Assembly (NCBI GenBank): GCA_944470555.2
Contig: OX104134.1
Span: forward strand, 52,009,890 to 52,073,889
Length of the DNA stretch: 64,000 nt
Direction of reading: 5' to 3'
DNA from: Heterobilharzia americana
Taxonomy: Eukaryota > Platyhelminthes > Trematoda > Strigeidida > Schistosomatidae
The translations under genes and the position numbers were made by a program. Under the pieces are notes generated by a model, which was given only the letters and a program-made list of their open reading frames with translations, was not told where the DNA came from and did not search any database. This document shows, piece after piece, positions 21,870 through 32,544 of the stretch (positions are counted from its first letter, which is position 1; each line of letters starts with the position of its first letter).

Positions 21870-24560
21870 ATGCAGGCATTTCATTCCGAGTTGCATCCAT
21901 ACTAATGCACAAAGTTTACCTAACAAACCACAAGAGCTGCGGCAACTAAGTAGAGACACTTATGCTCACTTTATCGGTGTTACTGACACATGGGTTTCTC
22001 CCGACATGTCAAATTGCCAATACCATGCTGTTTCGCAATGACAGGGAGGCTGGTAGGGGTGGGGTAGCACTTTACGTCATATCCTCTTTCCCAGCCCACC
22101 AAATCCATATCCAGGAACTGGGATGCCTCGAAGAGTTCGTTTGATGCACCAAAAAGCTGTCCAAGGCTACAAATCGCTTGGTGGGAGTTATTTACAGGAA
22201 GCCATCTGCTGACTCACAGTATAACGACCAGACCCTAGAGGCAATAAGTTGCCCTCTTAAGCCAGGGCACACACATACTAATTTTGGGTGACTTTACCTA
22301 GCGAAGGTCAACTTTGCAGACCACACGTTTAGTGGGAGTGACTATTCCAGTGAAGTGGGAGGGGCAACGCGAGTGAGAGGGACTCAAACCCCATCCCGCC
22401 TAGACTGTCTTCACAAATGAAGAATTCCTGATACACAACTTAGCAATCCCTCCTCCTTCGGGCAGAAGTGGCCCATATTGTGATCGGCTTCCACTTTGTG
22501 TGCGAAACCAATCTAGTTAGACCTTTCAATGAACGTCTATGCAACTCTATATGACTTAAAACTCTGGCTCTTCCAACCGCACTGGAACAGACAGGTTAGA
22601 AAAATAACCATGTATGGCAGGATATGAACACCCACCGGAAATTCATACTTGACAAGATCGTGCATGCGATCAGTCAGTCTGTTCCACTTTCGAGACCGAA
22701 GGGCTTTAAGTTACCCAAGGTAATAAGGAATCACACTCGCAAACTACTTGGGTTAAAGAGACACCACTAGGCCGAACATAAAAGGATCGGCACCGAATAT
22801 ACTTACAGACAAGAAACATGTATACGAAGGCAATGAGAGCCAATTAGCAGCGGCATCAAGTCAGGCTTACTAACATGTTTGTTTCTAACCCAAGAAGTCT
22901 CCTCCGCTACTCTGCTTCATTCCGGCTGGCTAAAGCGGGAATCTCCCAACTACTAGCTGCGAACGAACTGACTAATAGCGATACTGAAGCAGTTGAGCTC
23001 TTGGCTGACCAGCACCTGCAAACCTTTTCTCCATCGTCCACCTATTCATGAGCTTAAGAATATCCCAATAATGAAGTTGAACTCTCATCCGTTGACCCAA
23101 GCGTTGGGCTAGTACAGCGGAAACTGCTACGGCCCACCAAAGACACTACTCTGAGATCAGATAAAATCCATCCAGCTGTACTGTAGGATGAAGCTTCAAT
23201 TTTGTCCAGACCTTTAATTAAGTTATTGAAGAATTCTCTGGGTCAGGGGATCGCACCTGACTCTTGAAAGCTGGGCCACATAACGCCAACCTCCAAAGAG
23301 GGTCAACAAAGTGATCCAAAGGAACACAAACCTGTGACGCCTCTATCCATCCCTTCCAAAGTAATGGAATCGTCAATACACGGTGGAATGAGGGATTATC
23401 TCACAGAAATAAATTTCTGTATGCCCAACAACACGGATTCCGAAAAGGGTACTACTGCATTGCCAATTAGCTCACTGCGGTAGACAGGCGAAGTATCACT
23501 GTTGGCCGTCGAAGAAGAATTGATGTTATCTACCTAGACTTCACTAAAGCGATCGATCGTGTGAATCACGACTGCCTCATTGCTAAATGGAAATTAGTCG
23601 GGATTCGATCCGCTCACTGACTGGTTGTCTTCATATCCAGAGCTAGGATGATTTTCTCTATGTCTGAAGAAACAGAATGTCCTATTGGTACTGCCAGAGG
23701 TTCAGTGCTAGGGCCTCTCCTTTTTCCACCATACATAAAAGACCCTTCTTTCTGCCAATGACGTGAAACTCTGGAGAGAAATCAAAAGTGAAGAGGACAG
23801 TGTTTCTCTACAGGAAGATTCAACTCAGCTTCATAACTGCGCAGTCAACAACGGGCTGGCATTCGCTCCTGAGAAATGCAAGGTGATACACGTGTAACAC
23901 GATGCACATCATGCATATGGCCTCAATGGCGTGGAACTTGAAGCGTCACTGAAAGAGAACGATTTGTGAGTCTTAATCCCTAAAAACTTTAAATCCTTTG
24001 CCAACTGCGGCAGAAACGAATTTCGTGGAAACTTGGCGTTGGACGAATTTTCGGACACTTCGATCGTAGATGCTTCCATCAAATTTTCAACAGCTTCATG
24101 AGGCTTTGCCTGTAGTTCGGGACCATCGTCTTCGCCCCTTTTCTCTAGAAAGAAACTGAGCTCAGAAGGTATCCAGAGGCGCTCGACAGGATCTGTTCAT
24201 GGACTTAGGTCGAAAACATATGAGGAACGACTGGATGCACTGTATCTGTATCCTCTGGGATACAGGAGGCTAACAGGAGGCTTGATAATGACTCGGAACA
24301 TTCTCAGCACACCTGACCACCCACTCCGTCACTTATTAAATCTTAGCTGTGACACTAATCTTACGGCACACGCACAGAAACTGAGCCTGGGACATAACAA
24401 GTTAGGCGTCAGAGTTGTTAAACCAAGGAAAACTGTTCCTGAAGATGTGTTCCGGGCTACCTAGGCTGAATCCTTTAGATGCCTACCGGATACCCACTTG
24501 ATGTGTGTCTAGGATCTGCTCAGAACTAATCCAATTTTCACATTTTAGCCGCCACTTTTT
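21870..24560 (+). mobile_element. CR1-like LINE, decayed copy on the + strand
   Basis: Endonuclease start near 21930: ELRQLSRDTYAHFIGVTDTW then VSPDMSN, followed by FRNDREAGRGGVALYVISS (21962-22144). RT follows with RIDVIYLDFTKAIDRVNHD at about 23515-23575, GSVLGPLLFPPYIKD, and LLSANDVKLWREI, where FADD is expected. The C-terminus holds LYPLGYRRLTGGLIMTRNIL and a VVKPRKTVPEDV segment ending at 24462. The copy is riddled with stops and frameshifts. It is the + strand counterpart of the antisense copies at 16-19.5 kb and 53.5-55.9 kb. Confidence 0.8.
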
Positions 24561-25140
24561 TCTCTCTCTTTACTTCTACACATGTTAACAACCATGAGGA
24601 TTAGTGATCCATGAATTGTAGACGCGGAAGCCAGTTCCGTTAACAATTATTTGAATCATTTGAATCGAATTGCCTGGCGTCTTGCCTAGCACTCCTCACC
24701 TGAGACCAACACTCCTCACATGGTGATTCCGCCAAACACTCGCAGTGCTGTCAAAACACCTGCCATCAAAACCCCGTAATTGCTTTATATCTAATTGTAA
24801 CAACCATGTCCAACAGCTGTAAAACGGGACAAAAGCGACCGCAGGCCACCATAGTCATCGTTCGATGGATAGTCGGATATCCAACCAGCACCATAGGTGG
24901 CTTAAGTTGGCAAATGCCTAAAAGGCCTTTGATATCCGAGCTGAGATTTTGTCTCAAACCACCTCGTTCGGGCCGGTGCAACTCCACAAGTAAGTCGAGT
25001 GGTCAACATATTCCACCACTCCAATCCCTGCCATTAAACCGGGGTGTTTGCAGCGGACCAGTCATGAAGCATCATCCTGCATTTAACAGCTGCGAAACGC
25101 ATGCCAAACCGTTATGACCTACGCCATATGTAACCATACG
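24561..25140. other. no recognised gene
   Basis: Overlapping frames on both strands (24766-25117) carry no recognisable domain. The region lies beyond the putative LTR of the antisense gypsy element to its right. Confidence 0.4.
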
Positions 25141-25475
25141 ATGCTCCGAGATGATATCATTAACGACAGGGCAATGGCTTCCCGACTCAATATTCAGCTG
25201 CTACCAGAAGACGAGGGATCGAAAGTTTATTTGCTCCAACCTAATAATAATAGCTGAAAACTCAGTCGTTTATATATCCTGGATGGCCTAGGTCAGAAAA
25301 GCAAAACAGCATGGTAAAAGTGTTAAATGGACCAATCAGCATCCAGAATCGTAAACTGAGTCAAAAACAAGTGACAGCACGGAGCAAAGGGGGCGCGAAA
25401 ATAAGGTTTAAATATAACAGTGACCATATGAACATATTATAAGTTGGTTTTCTTAGGGACTAAGCATCCCTTACA
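25141..25475 (-). repeat. putative 3' LTR of the antisense gypsy element
   Basis: In the complement, a purine tract ('agaaaaagtgggcgg', 25476-25490) is followed at once by 'tgtaagggatgcttag', a TG start. A TATA-like 'ggatatataaacg' lies at about 25265-25277, and 'aataaac' at about 25225. This is the normal order for an LTR beginning after a polypurine tract. The far edge near 25141 is an estimate, because no partner LTR was found in the window. Confidence 0.5.
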
Positions 25476-25499
25476 CCGCCCACTTTTTCTAAAAGAATT

Positions 25500-27387
25500 G
25501 GGTTTGTTACTTAGGATTCAGCTGGAACTAAACTGCCTAATTTCCGCACCGATCTAACCAACATCGGAGCAGTAGTTCTTTGCTTATTGGAGGTTTGACG
25601 GTCTTCTGGGCATCTTCGGTGGGCGGTGGCGCGAGCATATCCAATAGGATTTCTAGCTGGTGCCACTGGGTTTTGTTTCTTCCACTGGTTGTGCCTGGTA
25701 TCGTGGCCGATTTTTACGCGTTCGAGCTCCTGTCCCAACTGCAACACCGTATAACACGCAGCCGCGTCTGCCGATAATTAATCTTTCAATCCATTTTTTC
25801 TATATCCCGGTCTGTAATCTCTGGCGAATACTGGCGTTTCGATCTCCAGATACGTTCAACATGCTGGTAACTTTTTTGCCGTTCTTCAGGAATTAGAGAA
25901 TCATGGGCCGCACCTAAATTTCCCCCTATTTGTGATTCAGATGGAATGGTGATCTGGAAGTGAGCCAGTTGCTGTCACTCGGTACATAAGTGGGAAGTTT
26001 CTGGATTAAGTCTGTGGATCCATTTCCTCCCTGTGCTTCCAGTAGAGCCCTTTTGAATGCATCGACGAAACGCTCCTCTTGTTCATCAGAGCGAAGATGG
26101 TATGGTGGTGGTGGAACATGTTGTAAGGAGTGTCGGCGACAGAAATTAGCAAATACCGCAGAAAAAGTGGGGGCCGCTGTTTCTGGAAACCCGTGGCAAC
26201 AGGATATAATGGAGAAGGCTTTTAACGCCCTCGTGGTACTCGGCTGGTTGACAAGTGCAATTCCTGGCTATTTTGAGCAAGCATCTACAAAATAAGGTGA
26301 TGGTTTCCGCACGAACCCTCGACCATGGGCGTTTGGGACCTGGGCCGGGCTTTGGTGATAGTTATAGAGGTTACTTGGCGGCTTGTTGACATTCTGGGCA
26401 CCGGCTGACATAGTGTGCGATTTGTCGATCCATCCGCCATCAATACACATAGCTACGAGCGAGTGGCTTCATGCGTTCGATACCACGGTGATCTGAGTGA
26501 AACTAGCGTGGGATTTTGTCACGAAGAGACTTAGGGACTATGACCCGGTTCCCAAACGTGAGGAAACCACTGACAGTACACAATGAGTCTCTTTCGGTCG
26601 CCGGGTGAAAAAAACTAGGCTGAGCGCTGTAATGTTTTGTCTTTACGTGTAGGCGTCTTGATATACTCTGCGGTGACTGGGAGCGCTCTGATGGCCGTGG
26701 TTACTTCGGAAACTACGAAATCTGTCGAAACTGTCTAGATTACTTTTTCTTCATTGATCCTAAGATATTCGCTTATAAGACGGGGCAAGGCGTCGGCTTG
26801 ACCGAACTCTTGGGTGCGCCGAGAATGACTGTCAAAATTATATCCCAGCAACGTCAGGGCCCATCGTTGAAGACGATTTTTAGATTGAGCCGGAACACCA
26901 CATTCTGAATCGAAGACGGCCGGCAGCGGTTTAGTATCTGTAAGTAGTGCAAATTTGTGGCCATAGACCAGCTTACGGAAACGATGGACGGTGAAAACAG
27001 TGGCCAAGGCCTTTTTCTCAGTTTGACTATATTTTCGCTCTCTGATTAGCAGCGTTTGGGAAGCAAGCATGGTGGCCTCCTATTTGCCACCTAGGGAGAC
27101 ATGTAGGATTACGGCCTTAAGTCCATGACACGAAGCATCTGCAGTCACAACGACTGGCAACCGTGAGTCACAGTAGGTAACCAAGGGTCAGATGATAACA
27201 CGAACTCCGGCTGATGGAAGGCTAATGTACATTCTTCGGCCCACCGCCACGGAACGTCTTCACGGCGTGCGATGGGGGTAACGATGCTGAATAATGAGTG
27301 ACCGGATCCCCAAAATGACGAAAAGGAGGGAATAATTCGGTCGTTCCTGGCATTTGCTGTATGGCAGGAATATATTTGGGGTCTGGT
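25500..27387 (-). pseudogene. Ty3/gypsy pol (K02A2.6-like): end of RT, RNase H, integrase, antisense
   Basis: Read leftward from 27387: KPDPKYIPAIQQMP-like sequence (end of RT thumb), VVVTADASCHGLKAVIL, LIRERKYSQTEKKALATVF, KFALLTDTKPLPAVFDSE, GVPAQSKNRLQRWALTLLGY and GQADALPRLI (RNase H, 26735-27070). Integrase follows: HGRGFVRKPSPYFVDACSK, an ISCCHGFPETAAPTFSAVF block, HVPPPPYHLRSDEQEERFVD and AFKRALLEAQGGN. In the DDE core, the usual 'VSDNG' position reads AAPTF, so a catalytic Asp appears lost. The RT upstream part is missing because the next antisense element begins exactly here. Confidence 0.8.
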
Positions 27388-27707
27388 TTTAGGAATTGTC
27401 TCGATGCGAACTAATTATTGGAACATGTTATATACCTACGGATACGACACCAAGAAAGAACACAACAGCGTAGTCGGATGGAATGGCATATTTGCGAGGC
27501 TGTGACAAGATACCGATGAGTTCCAGCTAACTGAATAGGGAGTCGATTACGAGCAGTACGACGTAACGCGACGGAATGCAAAACGGCAAGAATGCTTGAC
27601 TGGGCGACTTCAGCTTAGCGAGTCCAGTTAAACTTTGAAGGTCCTAGCTAATAATGAATCTCGTCAAACCCTAGGCTATTGGTTCTGGAGAAATGTGTGA
27701 CGTTACA
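27388..27707 (-). repeat. 3' LTR of the antisense CsRn1-like element
   Basis: The complement begins 'tgtaacgtcacac' at 27707 after the purine-rich 'aggGGGTGATC' tract, and ends near 27388 with 'caattcctaaa'. It is related over its whole length to the LTR at 9012-9355, with a shared TATA-like 'aggtatataac'. Confidence 0.8.
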
Positions 27708-28199
27708 GATCACCCCCTAGTGTGTTCGTGAGGACTCTAAGGTAATGCCAGCCGGAGGTGGAAACTCAATGGTTTCTCCACTGGTAAGTCTCTTCCGATG
27801 TGCCCACTGCGAGAAGTGGCCCCTGACTGGCTGAACTTATTCTGAGGTGTCGTGGAGAATGGAAAAATACAATAAATGGGATCGTATGTCGATCACAGCC
27901 ATCAGTGTCCTTTGACGTTTTGTTCAATGCTCTTCGCACCTGGAATGTCAATGAAAGTCCTTAATACCACGAAAACGTTCCCTAAAAATGGGAAACATTT
28001 GTATATGAATACATCAAAAACAGATTTTATGCTTATTTCCATTTTTTGAAGAAGTTTCATTGCATGGCAGTAAATAATTGAAATAAAGAGGTAAAATGTG
28101 GGAGGATTTTCGCAATCCCAGTAGGTAAAAGAATGGTGCCTCGGAAAAAATTTGGGGTTAAAAAGTTGTTGGCACATGTTAACTGACACTACTTAGTAG

Positions 28200-29010
28200 A
28201 ATATGTCTTCAGATACTCCGGCAGCCTGAGAGTTCGGCCCGATCGTGTCTTACGTTGCTCTGCTGGTTGTTGTATCTGTGCATTACCAGGCACATCGTCA
28301 AGAATTTCGATAATCGAGCTATCCGCCAGCCGGCTATAGCGAGTTGAAACGTCACTTATGATGGGAAGCTTCTAGCTGTCGATGGAGACGTTCTATCATG
28401 CCATTTGCTTCCAGATGGTAGGCTGTTGTTCGGAACCGAGTGCAAGCTAAAGGTGCAGTTAACGCATGAAATAATCCATACTCGAATCGGTGCCCACGGT
28501 CAGTTGTTACGTAAGATGGACATCCAAAATTCGCGAACCATCTTTCGACGAAAACATGAGCGATAGTTTCGTCAGGCTTATCATTAATAGGCACCGCTTC
28601 TGGCCATTGCGTAAAACGGTCCACGCAAGTGAAATGGTAAGCACATGCATTAGATTCTGGTATAAGTCTTGCAGTGTTTAAATGGACGTGGTCGAAACGC
28701 ATGTCCGGGGCTATGAAAGAACCTAAAGGGCTTTCCATGTGTCGTGTGACTTTACACTTCTAACAAGCCAAGCACGACTGAGCCCACTCTTTAACGCCTT
28801 TGTTCATTTTTGGCCAGCAGAAAGGTTGAGCAATAAGCCTGATGGTGGCTCGTACACCTGGATGGGACAGTTTGTGTAACGTATTGAAGACGTCGCGTCG
28901 ACAGCCGTGGGGACTATTGAGTGTGGTTGACTAGTAGAGACATCGCATAAGATTATATCCTTGCCTGATCCCACTGGACACGGTTGTAGCCTGAGAGTTG
29001 TGGATGACAA
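28200..29010 (-). pseudogene. gypsy integrase, internally deleted
   Basis: The complement at 28352-28738 reads FDHVHLNTARLIPES, FTCVDRFTQWPEAVPI, YVTTDRGHRFEYGLF and AYHLEANGMIERLHRQLEAS. Right after 'QLEAS' the sequence jumps to 'ataagtgacgtttcaac', which in the + copy lies about 450 bases further on (near 8340). The C-terminal chromatin/DNA-binding part is therefore missing. The first core Asp position reads Asn (HLNT). Confidence 0.82.
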
Positions 29011-30410
29011 CCCATGGTCAGCTCAAGGTCTTCTTTTTGACGCCGAGCCAGTTCAAGGAGATCAACACCTTCGATACGGTTTATCCAAGCTACTCGAGAT
29101 AGTGCCTCGGCTATGGGTTATTTGCTCCCGAAATGTGGCAGATATCTGACGTGAACTGGGAAATGTAATCCGGTTGTCGTGACTCATGAGGGGAGTGTTT
29201 GTCAGACGCCGAGCGAAGAGAGACGGTTAACAGTTTGTGGTGTGTGAAAATGATGGAATCACGACCTTCCACCGAGTGTCAAAAATGGCATACAGAACAG
29301 TACATGGCTAGGAGCTCCCTGCCAAATTTACTGTGTCTTGTTTTCGCCTCTTGCAGCCGCCTCGAGAAAAAGTCCAATGGTTGTCACTGGTTGTCAGTTA
29401 ACTGTTGCAAATCTTCTCCAATTTCTCAGTCAGATGCATCAACAACAATACTCAAGGGAGCATTAGGGCCGTGATGCATAAGAGAGGCTGCGTTTGAGAT
29501 GTCCTTCTCTACTTTACAGAAAGCAAGTCTTGCCATGTAGTCCCCCGAAGTAGATTTGTGAGTGGTCTCATGACAGAGGCACAGTTGGGGACAAACCTTC
29601 GGTAATAACTTAGCAGGCCATTGAAAGGGCGCAGCTGCTCCACAGCGGTCGGCTCTGGATAGTTCATGATAGCAGCCACTTTATCTCTCAATGAGCGTAT
29701 ACCTTTGTTGCCGATTGTGAGCCCAAGGAAGCTGAATGATTTAATGCCTATTTCACGTTTCTGAAAGTTGACTGCGATGCCGTGTTTTCTCAAACTACTG
29801 AACAAGAGGTCCGAATGTTTAACACGAGTTTCCTTATCTGGACTTGCAATGAAACAGTCATCGATGTAGGTGTGGACAAGATCTAAACCGTGGAAGACGT
29901 CATGCATAAAGTGTCATAATGTTTGTGCTGCATTCCGAAGACCGAATAGTTAGCGCAGGAGTTCATACAAGCCTAAAGGATTGATGATAGCTACCATGGG
30001 TATCTGATTATACGCTTTGAACAGATCGATTTTGGGGAATATGTTCACTCCGCATAACGTTGCAGTCAAGTCGTAAACATGAGGCATCGGGTAGCAGTCG
30101 GGTGTTGCTTTGACGTTAAGCTTTCGGTAATCACTGATCGGAGGTGTTCGTTGCTATCATTTTTAGGAACCATATGCAATGGTGATGCCCAAGGACTACT
30201 TGGAGGCTTTATAATGATTAGTTCCAGCATGTGGCCGAGTTCACTTTTCACCGTTTTGAGTTTATGAGGGGCTAGACGGCGTGTTTTGGATGCCGCAGGT
30301 GGACCTGTGGTAGTGATGTGTTGCATAACATTGCTGGTTGTGCAGGGAAGAGTATGTGTTGGTTGTTGTAGGTGGATAATCTCTGACACTGCTTGATATG
30401 ACACGTCGCC
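29011..30410 (-). pseudogene. gypsy reverse transcriptase and RNase H
   Basis: The complement at 29509-29907 reads MHDVFHGLDLVHTYIDDC (catalytic YIDD intact), IAVNFQKREIGIKSFSFLG and NYPEPTAVEQLRPFNGLLSY. The 30066-30404 frame reads ITTTGPPAASKTRRLAP and [18 protein letters not shown]. The RNase H part lies at about 29030-29500. Frames are interrupted at several places, for example near 29907 and 30066. Over this region it parallels the + strand copy at 5800-7350. Confidence 0.85.
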
Positions 30411-30607
30411 TGATTACTTAGTTCCAATGATGGCCAAACTCGGACCAGTGAAGGTGGTCCCACCGATAGATAACTTAGTGTTGATGTTATCAGTCGTCAA
30501 CGGTGGGCATCTATGAGTAGATAGTAATGGCTTGGCAAATCTACGCCAATGATGGGCATAAAAACGTCAGCCAGGAGGAAAATCGGATGAATAGGTTTAC
30601 GTGAACC

Positions 30608-30900
30608 TTAGTTGAGGCAGGCATACCGTCTCCTGAATGCTACAATCGCCTTGTCGTCGGCTGGTTGGAGATTGAAGGATGGGTTATGATGACGCTCCCT
30701 TGTCGGTGAGGGAAGAACGCTGACTTCGCCGGTGTCGACGAGGTAGCGACGTTCCATTTTTATGCCGGTGACGTAAAGCATGCGGCTGTTTTCGCCAAAA
30801 ACGGTTGCCGTCAACGCGTGTCGGCGTGACAGTTTCTCGAGTTTGTGTCCCTGACGAAACTGCGTGGCTTCCGGCATTTTCTGGTTTTGTCACCATAGGT
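30608..30900 (-). pseudogene. gypsy aspartic protease region
   Basis: The 89-codon complement frame reads RMLYVTGIKMERRYLVDTGE, then VSVLPSP. YLVDTG with a preceding hydrophobic strand is the retropepsin active-site motif (family consensus 'FLVDTGA.VSVLP'). The residue after DTG is Glu instead of Ala or Ser. A flap-like region was not identified. It sits between Gag and RT as expected. Confidence 0.7.
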
Positions 30901-31610
30901 GTTGTGAAACCAGCGCCACTTGGGGTTTTCAGACCTGCTAGGTTTAGTTTTTAGATAACCACGCAAGTTGCTACAATGAGTTGAGATACATTCCTGTTAT
31001 GCGCTACTTAACCCAGGCCTTCGAGCTTGTAGCAGCTGCTTAACAGAGTTGCAAAGCTCCATTACATCTGAATCCGGGCTCACAGGTTTGTCACAGACAG
31101 GATATACGTTGCAGTATTTTATCTGCTGAGGCTGTCAGATGGTCGAGTGGACCTGACTGAAGTGTCACTAACACTGTTTAGACCGGTTGTGGTAGTTTCG
31201 ACAGAAACAGTTCTCGGAAAGGGCCACTGCAGAACATTCTTGTGCCCATAACTTCTCGCGTGCGAGCGAGTACGTCACTGGCTGAGTTGCTGCTTAGCTC
31301 GATGTTACAAGGCAATTCGTCTGTGCGCTGACGGTCTGTGAGATCACTGTTCTTCAGAAGTGCGGCCCTGAGAAGTGCATAGGGATCACTTACTTCAGGG
31401 ACTAAACATAAGCGCTTTAACGTGCCTGTTAAATTCCTGCGATAATGAACATATGGCAGCAAGAAATCGGGAATGAGGATCTGAGACTTGAAAATCTGCC
31501 TCGGCATACAGAAACCATGTTTCTGCATTGTCTGGCCAGTGTGGCACAAGTTGGATGGTGTTCGTCGTCAGCTTAATGCGGATAAGCTTCGGAGTATGGT
31601 CGGGCATGGA
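30900..31610 (-). pseudogene. gypsy Gag with eroded CHCC knuckle
   Basis: The complement at 31395-31607 gives VPHWPDNAETWFLYAEADFQ, then SLSQEF. The next frame (31178-31549) gives EVSDPYALLRAALLKNSDL, TDELPCNIELSSNSASDVLA and PFRELFLSKLPQPV. These are capsid-like blocks of the CsRn1 type of Gag. Further on (about 30900-30960) comes WFHNTYGDKTRKCRKPRSF. This aligns with the C-H-C-C knuckle 'C.YH..FG..A..C..PC', but the first and last Cys are replaced and only His and one Cys remain. One frameshift splits the capsid part. Confidence 0.72.
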
Positions 31611-31736
31611 AGGAGTTGTAAATGGATATATAAAGGTAATCGAAATGAAAACAATGTGGAAGGAAAAAAGTGGAACCGGCTCACCAATATAAGGTTTGTT
31701 ACTGGTCGGGATATGTTATCGTGTCCCGCTCACCAA

Positions 31737-31782
31737 TTTAGGAATTGTTTTGGTGCGAACTTGACAGACGCAGAGGCCAAGC
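31737..31782 (-). repeat. 5' LTR stub of the antisense CsRn1-like element
   Basis: The complement 'gcgtctgtcaagttcgcacc...caattcctaaa' matches the last ~45 bases of the LTR at 9012-9355. The rest of the 5' LTR is missing. Immediately inside the element comes 'ttggtgagcgggac'. A 'TGG' start there is the usual form of a tRNA primer-binding site, but I cannot name the tRNA. Confidence 0.55.
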
Positions 31783-32532
31783 ACTAACAAGCACTAACAC
31801 GCTTATTTCGAGTTCCTGCGACAATACACATGACGTCTCTGTCACTCCCAAAAAGTGGGAAGGCAAACATACACTTAATTCATCGTAAAATTTTTCAGAA
31901 CAAAATCTCCAAGAAGGCGAGTCGAAGATGGATTTTCCGTTTTACATTACCAAAGTGAGTGCACTGGACACTGATTTACGTGGATTTCTCTTTTACAAAG
32001 TGAAAAGTCTCGCATTTGCATTCCAGCTATCACAATTTCGATGAACTTTGGGGCGTCACTCCAAACCTTCGTCACAATCTAGGGGTACAGGGTTCACTCG
32101 CACGTTTACATAAACATTTCTACCAGACTGAAGTGACTGGAACTGCAGAAAACATGACTCCTCTATTTTAAGCATCCACGTTGTTTGCATACGATAATGC
32201 TCAGGCCACACCAAAACACTATGAAGGCTGTTCTCCTTGGATAAATTTGAGTAAGACAACCACTTCTTACAAGATAGAAGAGATGTTGCTTTTTCGTGGC
32301 GATCAATTTCTATTTAAGGGTACAACTGTACCCACCTGCTGCAGGCCACCCGATCAAACAGCAGCTGCCCTTCCTATTTACAGACAAGTACTCCTATTAA
32401 CAATACTGCACATGACAAACCTTTCACTGCCTTCATGCGCATTCACCTCCTGTAAGCAACATTTATGCTAGCAACTTTCTAATCTCAACAAGACGCATCT
32501 ACGTCTCACCGCATAAGAATTATTTAGTAGTC
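31783..32532. other. no recognised gene
   Basis: Frames of 67-96 codons occur on both strands with no motif I recognise. If the antisense gypsy element to the left was interrupted by an insertion, its missing RT should lie here. I do not see it. Confidence 0.4.
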
Positions 32533-32544
32533 TAATATACTGGC
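32533..32544. repeat. target-site duplication (left) of the RTE element
   Basis: 'taatatactggc' at 32533-32544 is repeated exactly at 35766-35777, flanking the RTE LINE. Confidence 0.75.

Larger units (their letters stand above)
27388..31782 (-). mobile_element. Ty3/gypsy LTR retrotransposon, CsRn1/Boudicca-like, antisense copy
   Basis: Reading leftward there is a stub of 5' LTR (31737-31782), Gag, protease, RT, RNase H, integrase and a full 3' LTR (27388-27707). It is homologous to the + strand copy at 5737-9355. It adds the gag and protease regions that copy lacks, but its integrase C-terminus is internally deleted. All reading frames are broken, so it is not autonomous. The left side joins the truncated RT of another gypsy element. 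Confidence 0.87.

Noticed and set aside
24766..25117. Overlapping frames on both strands as a possible gene
   Set aside because: No recognisable domain on either strand. It lies next to a putative LTR, so it is more likely element or anonymous DNA.
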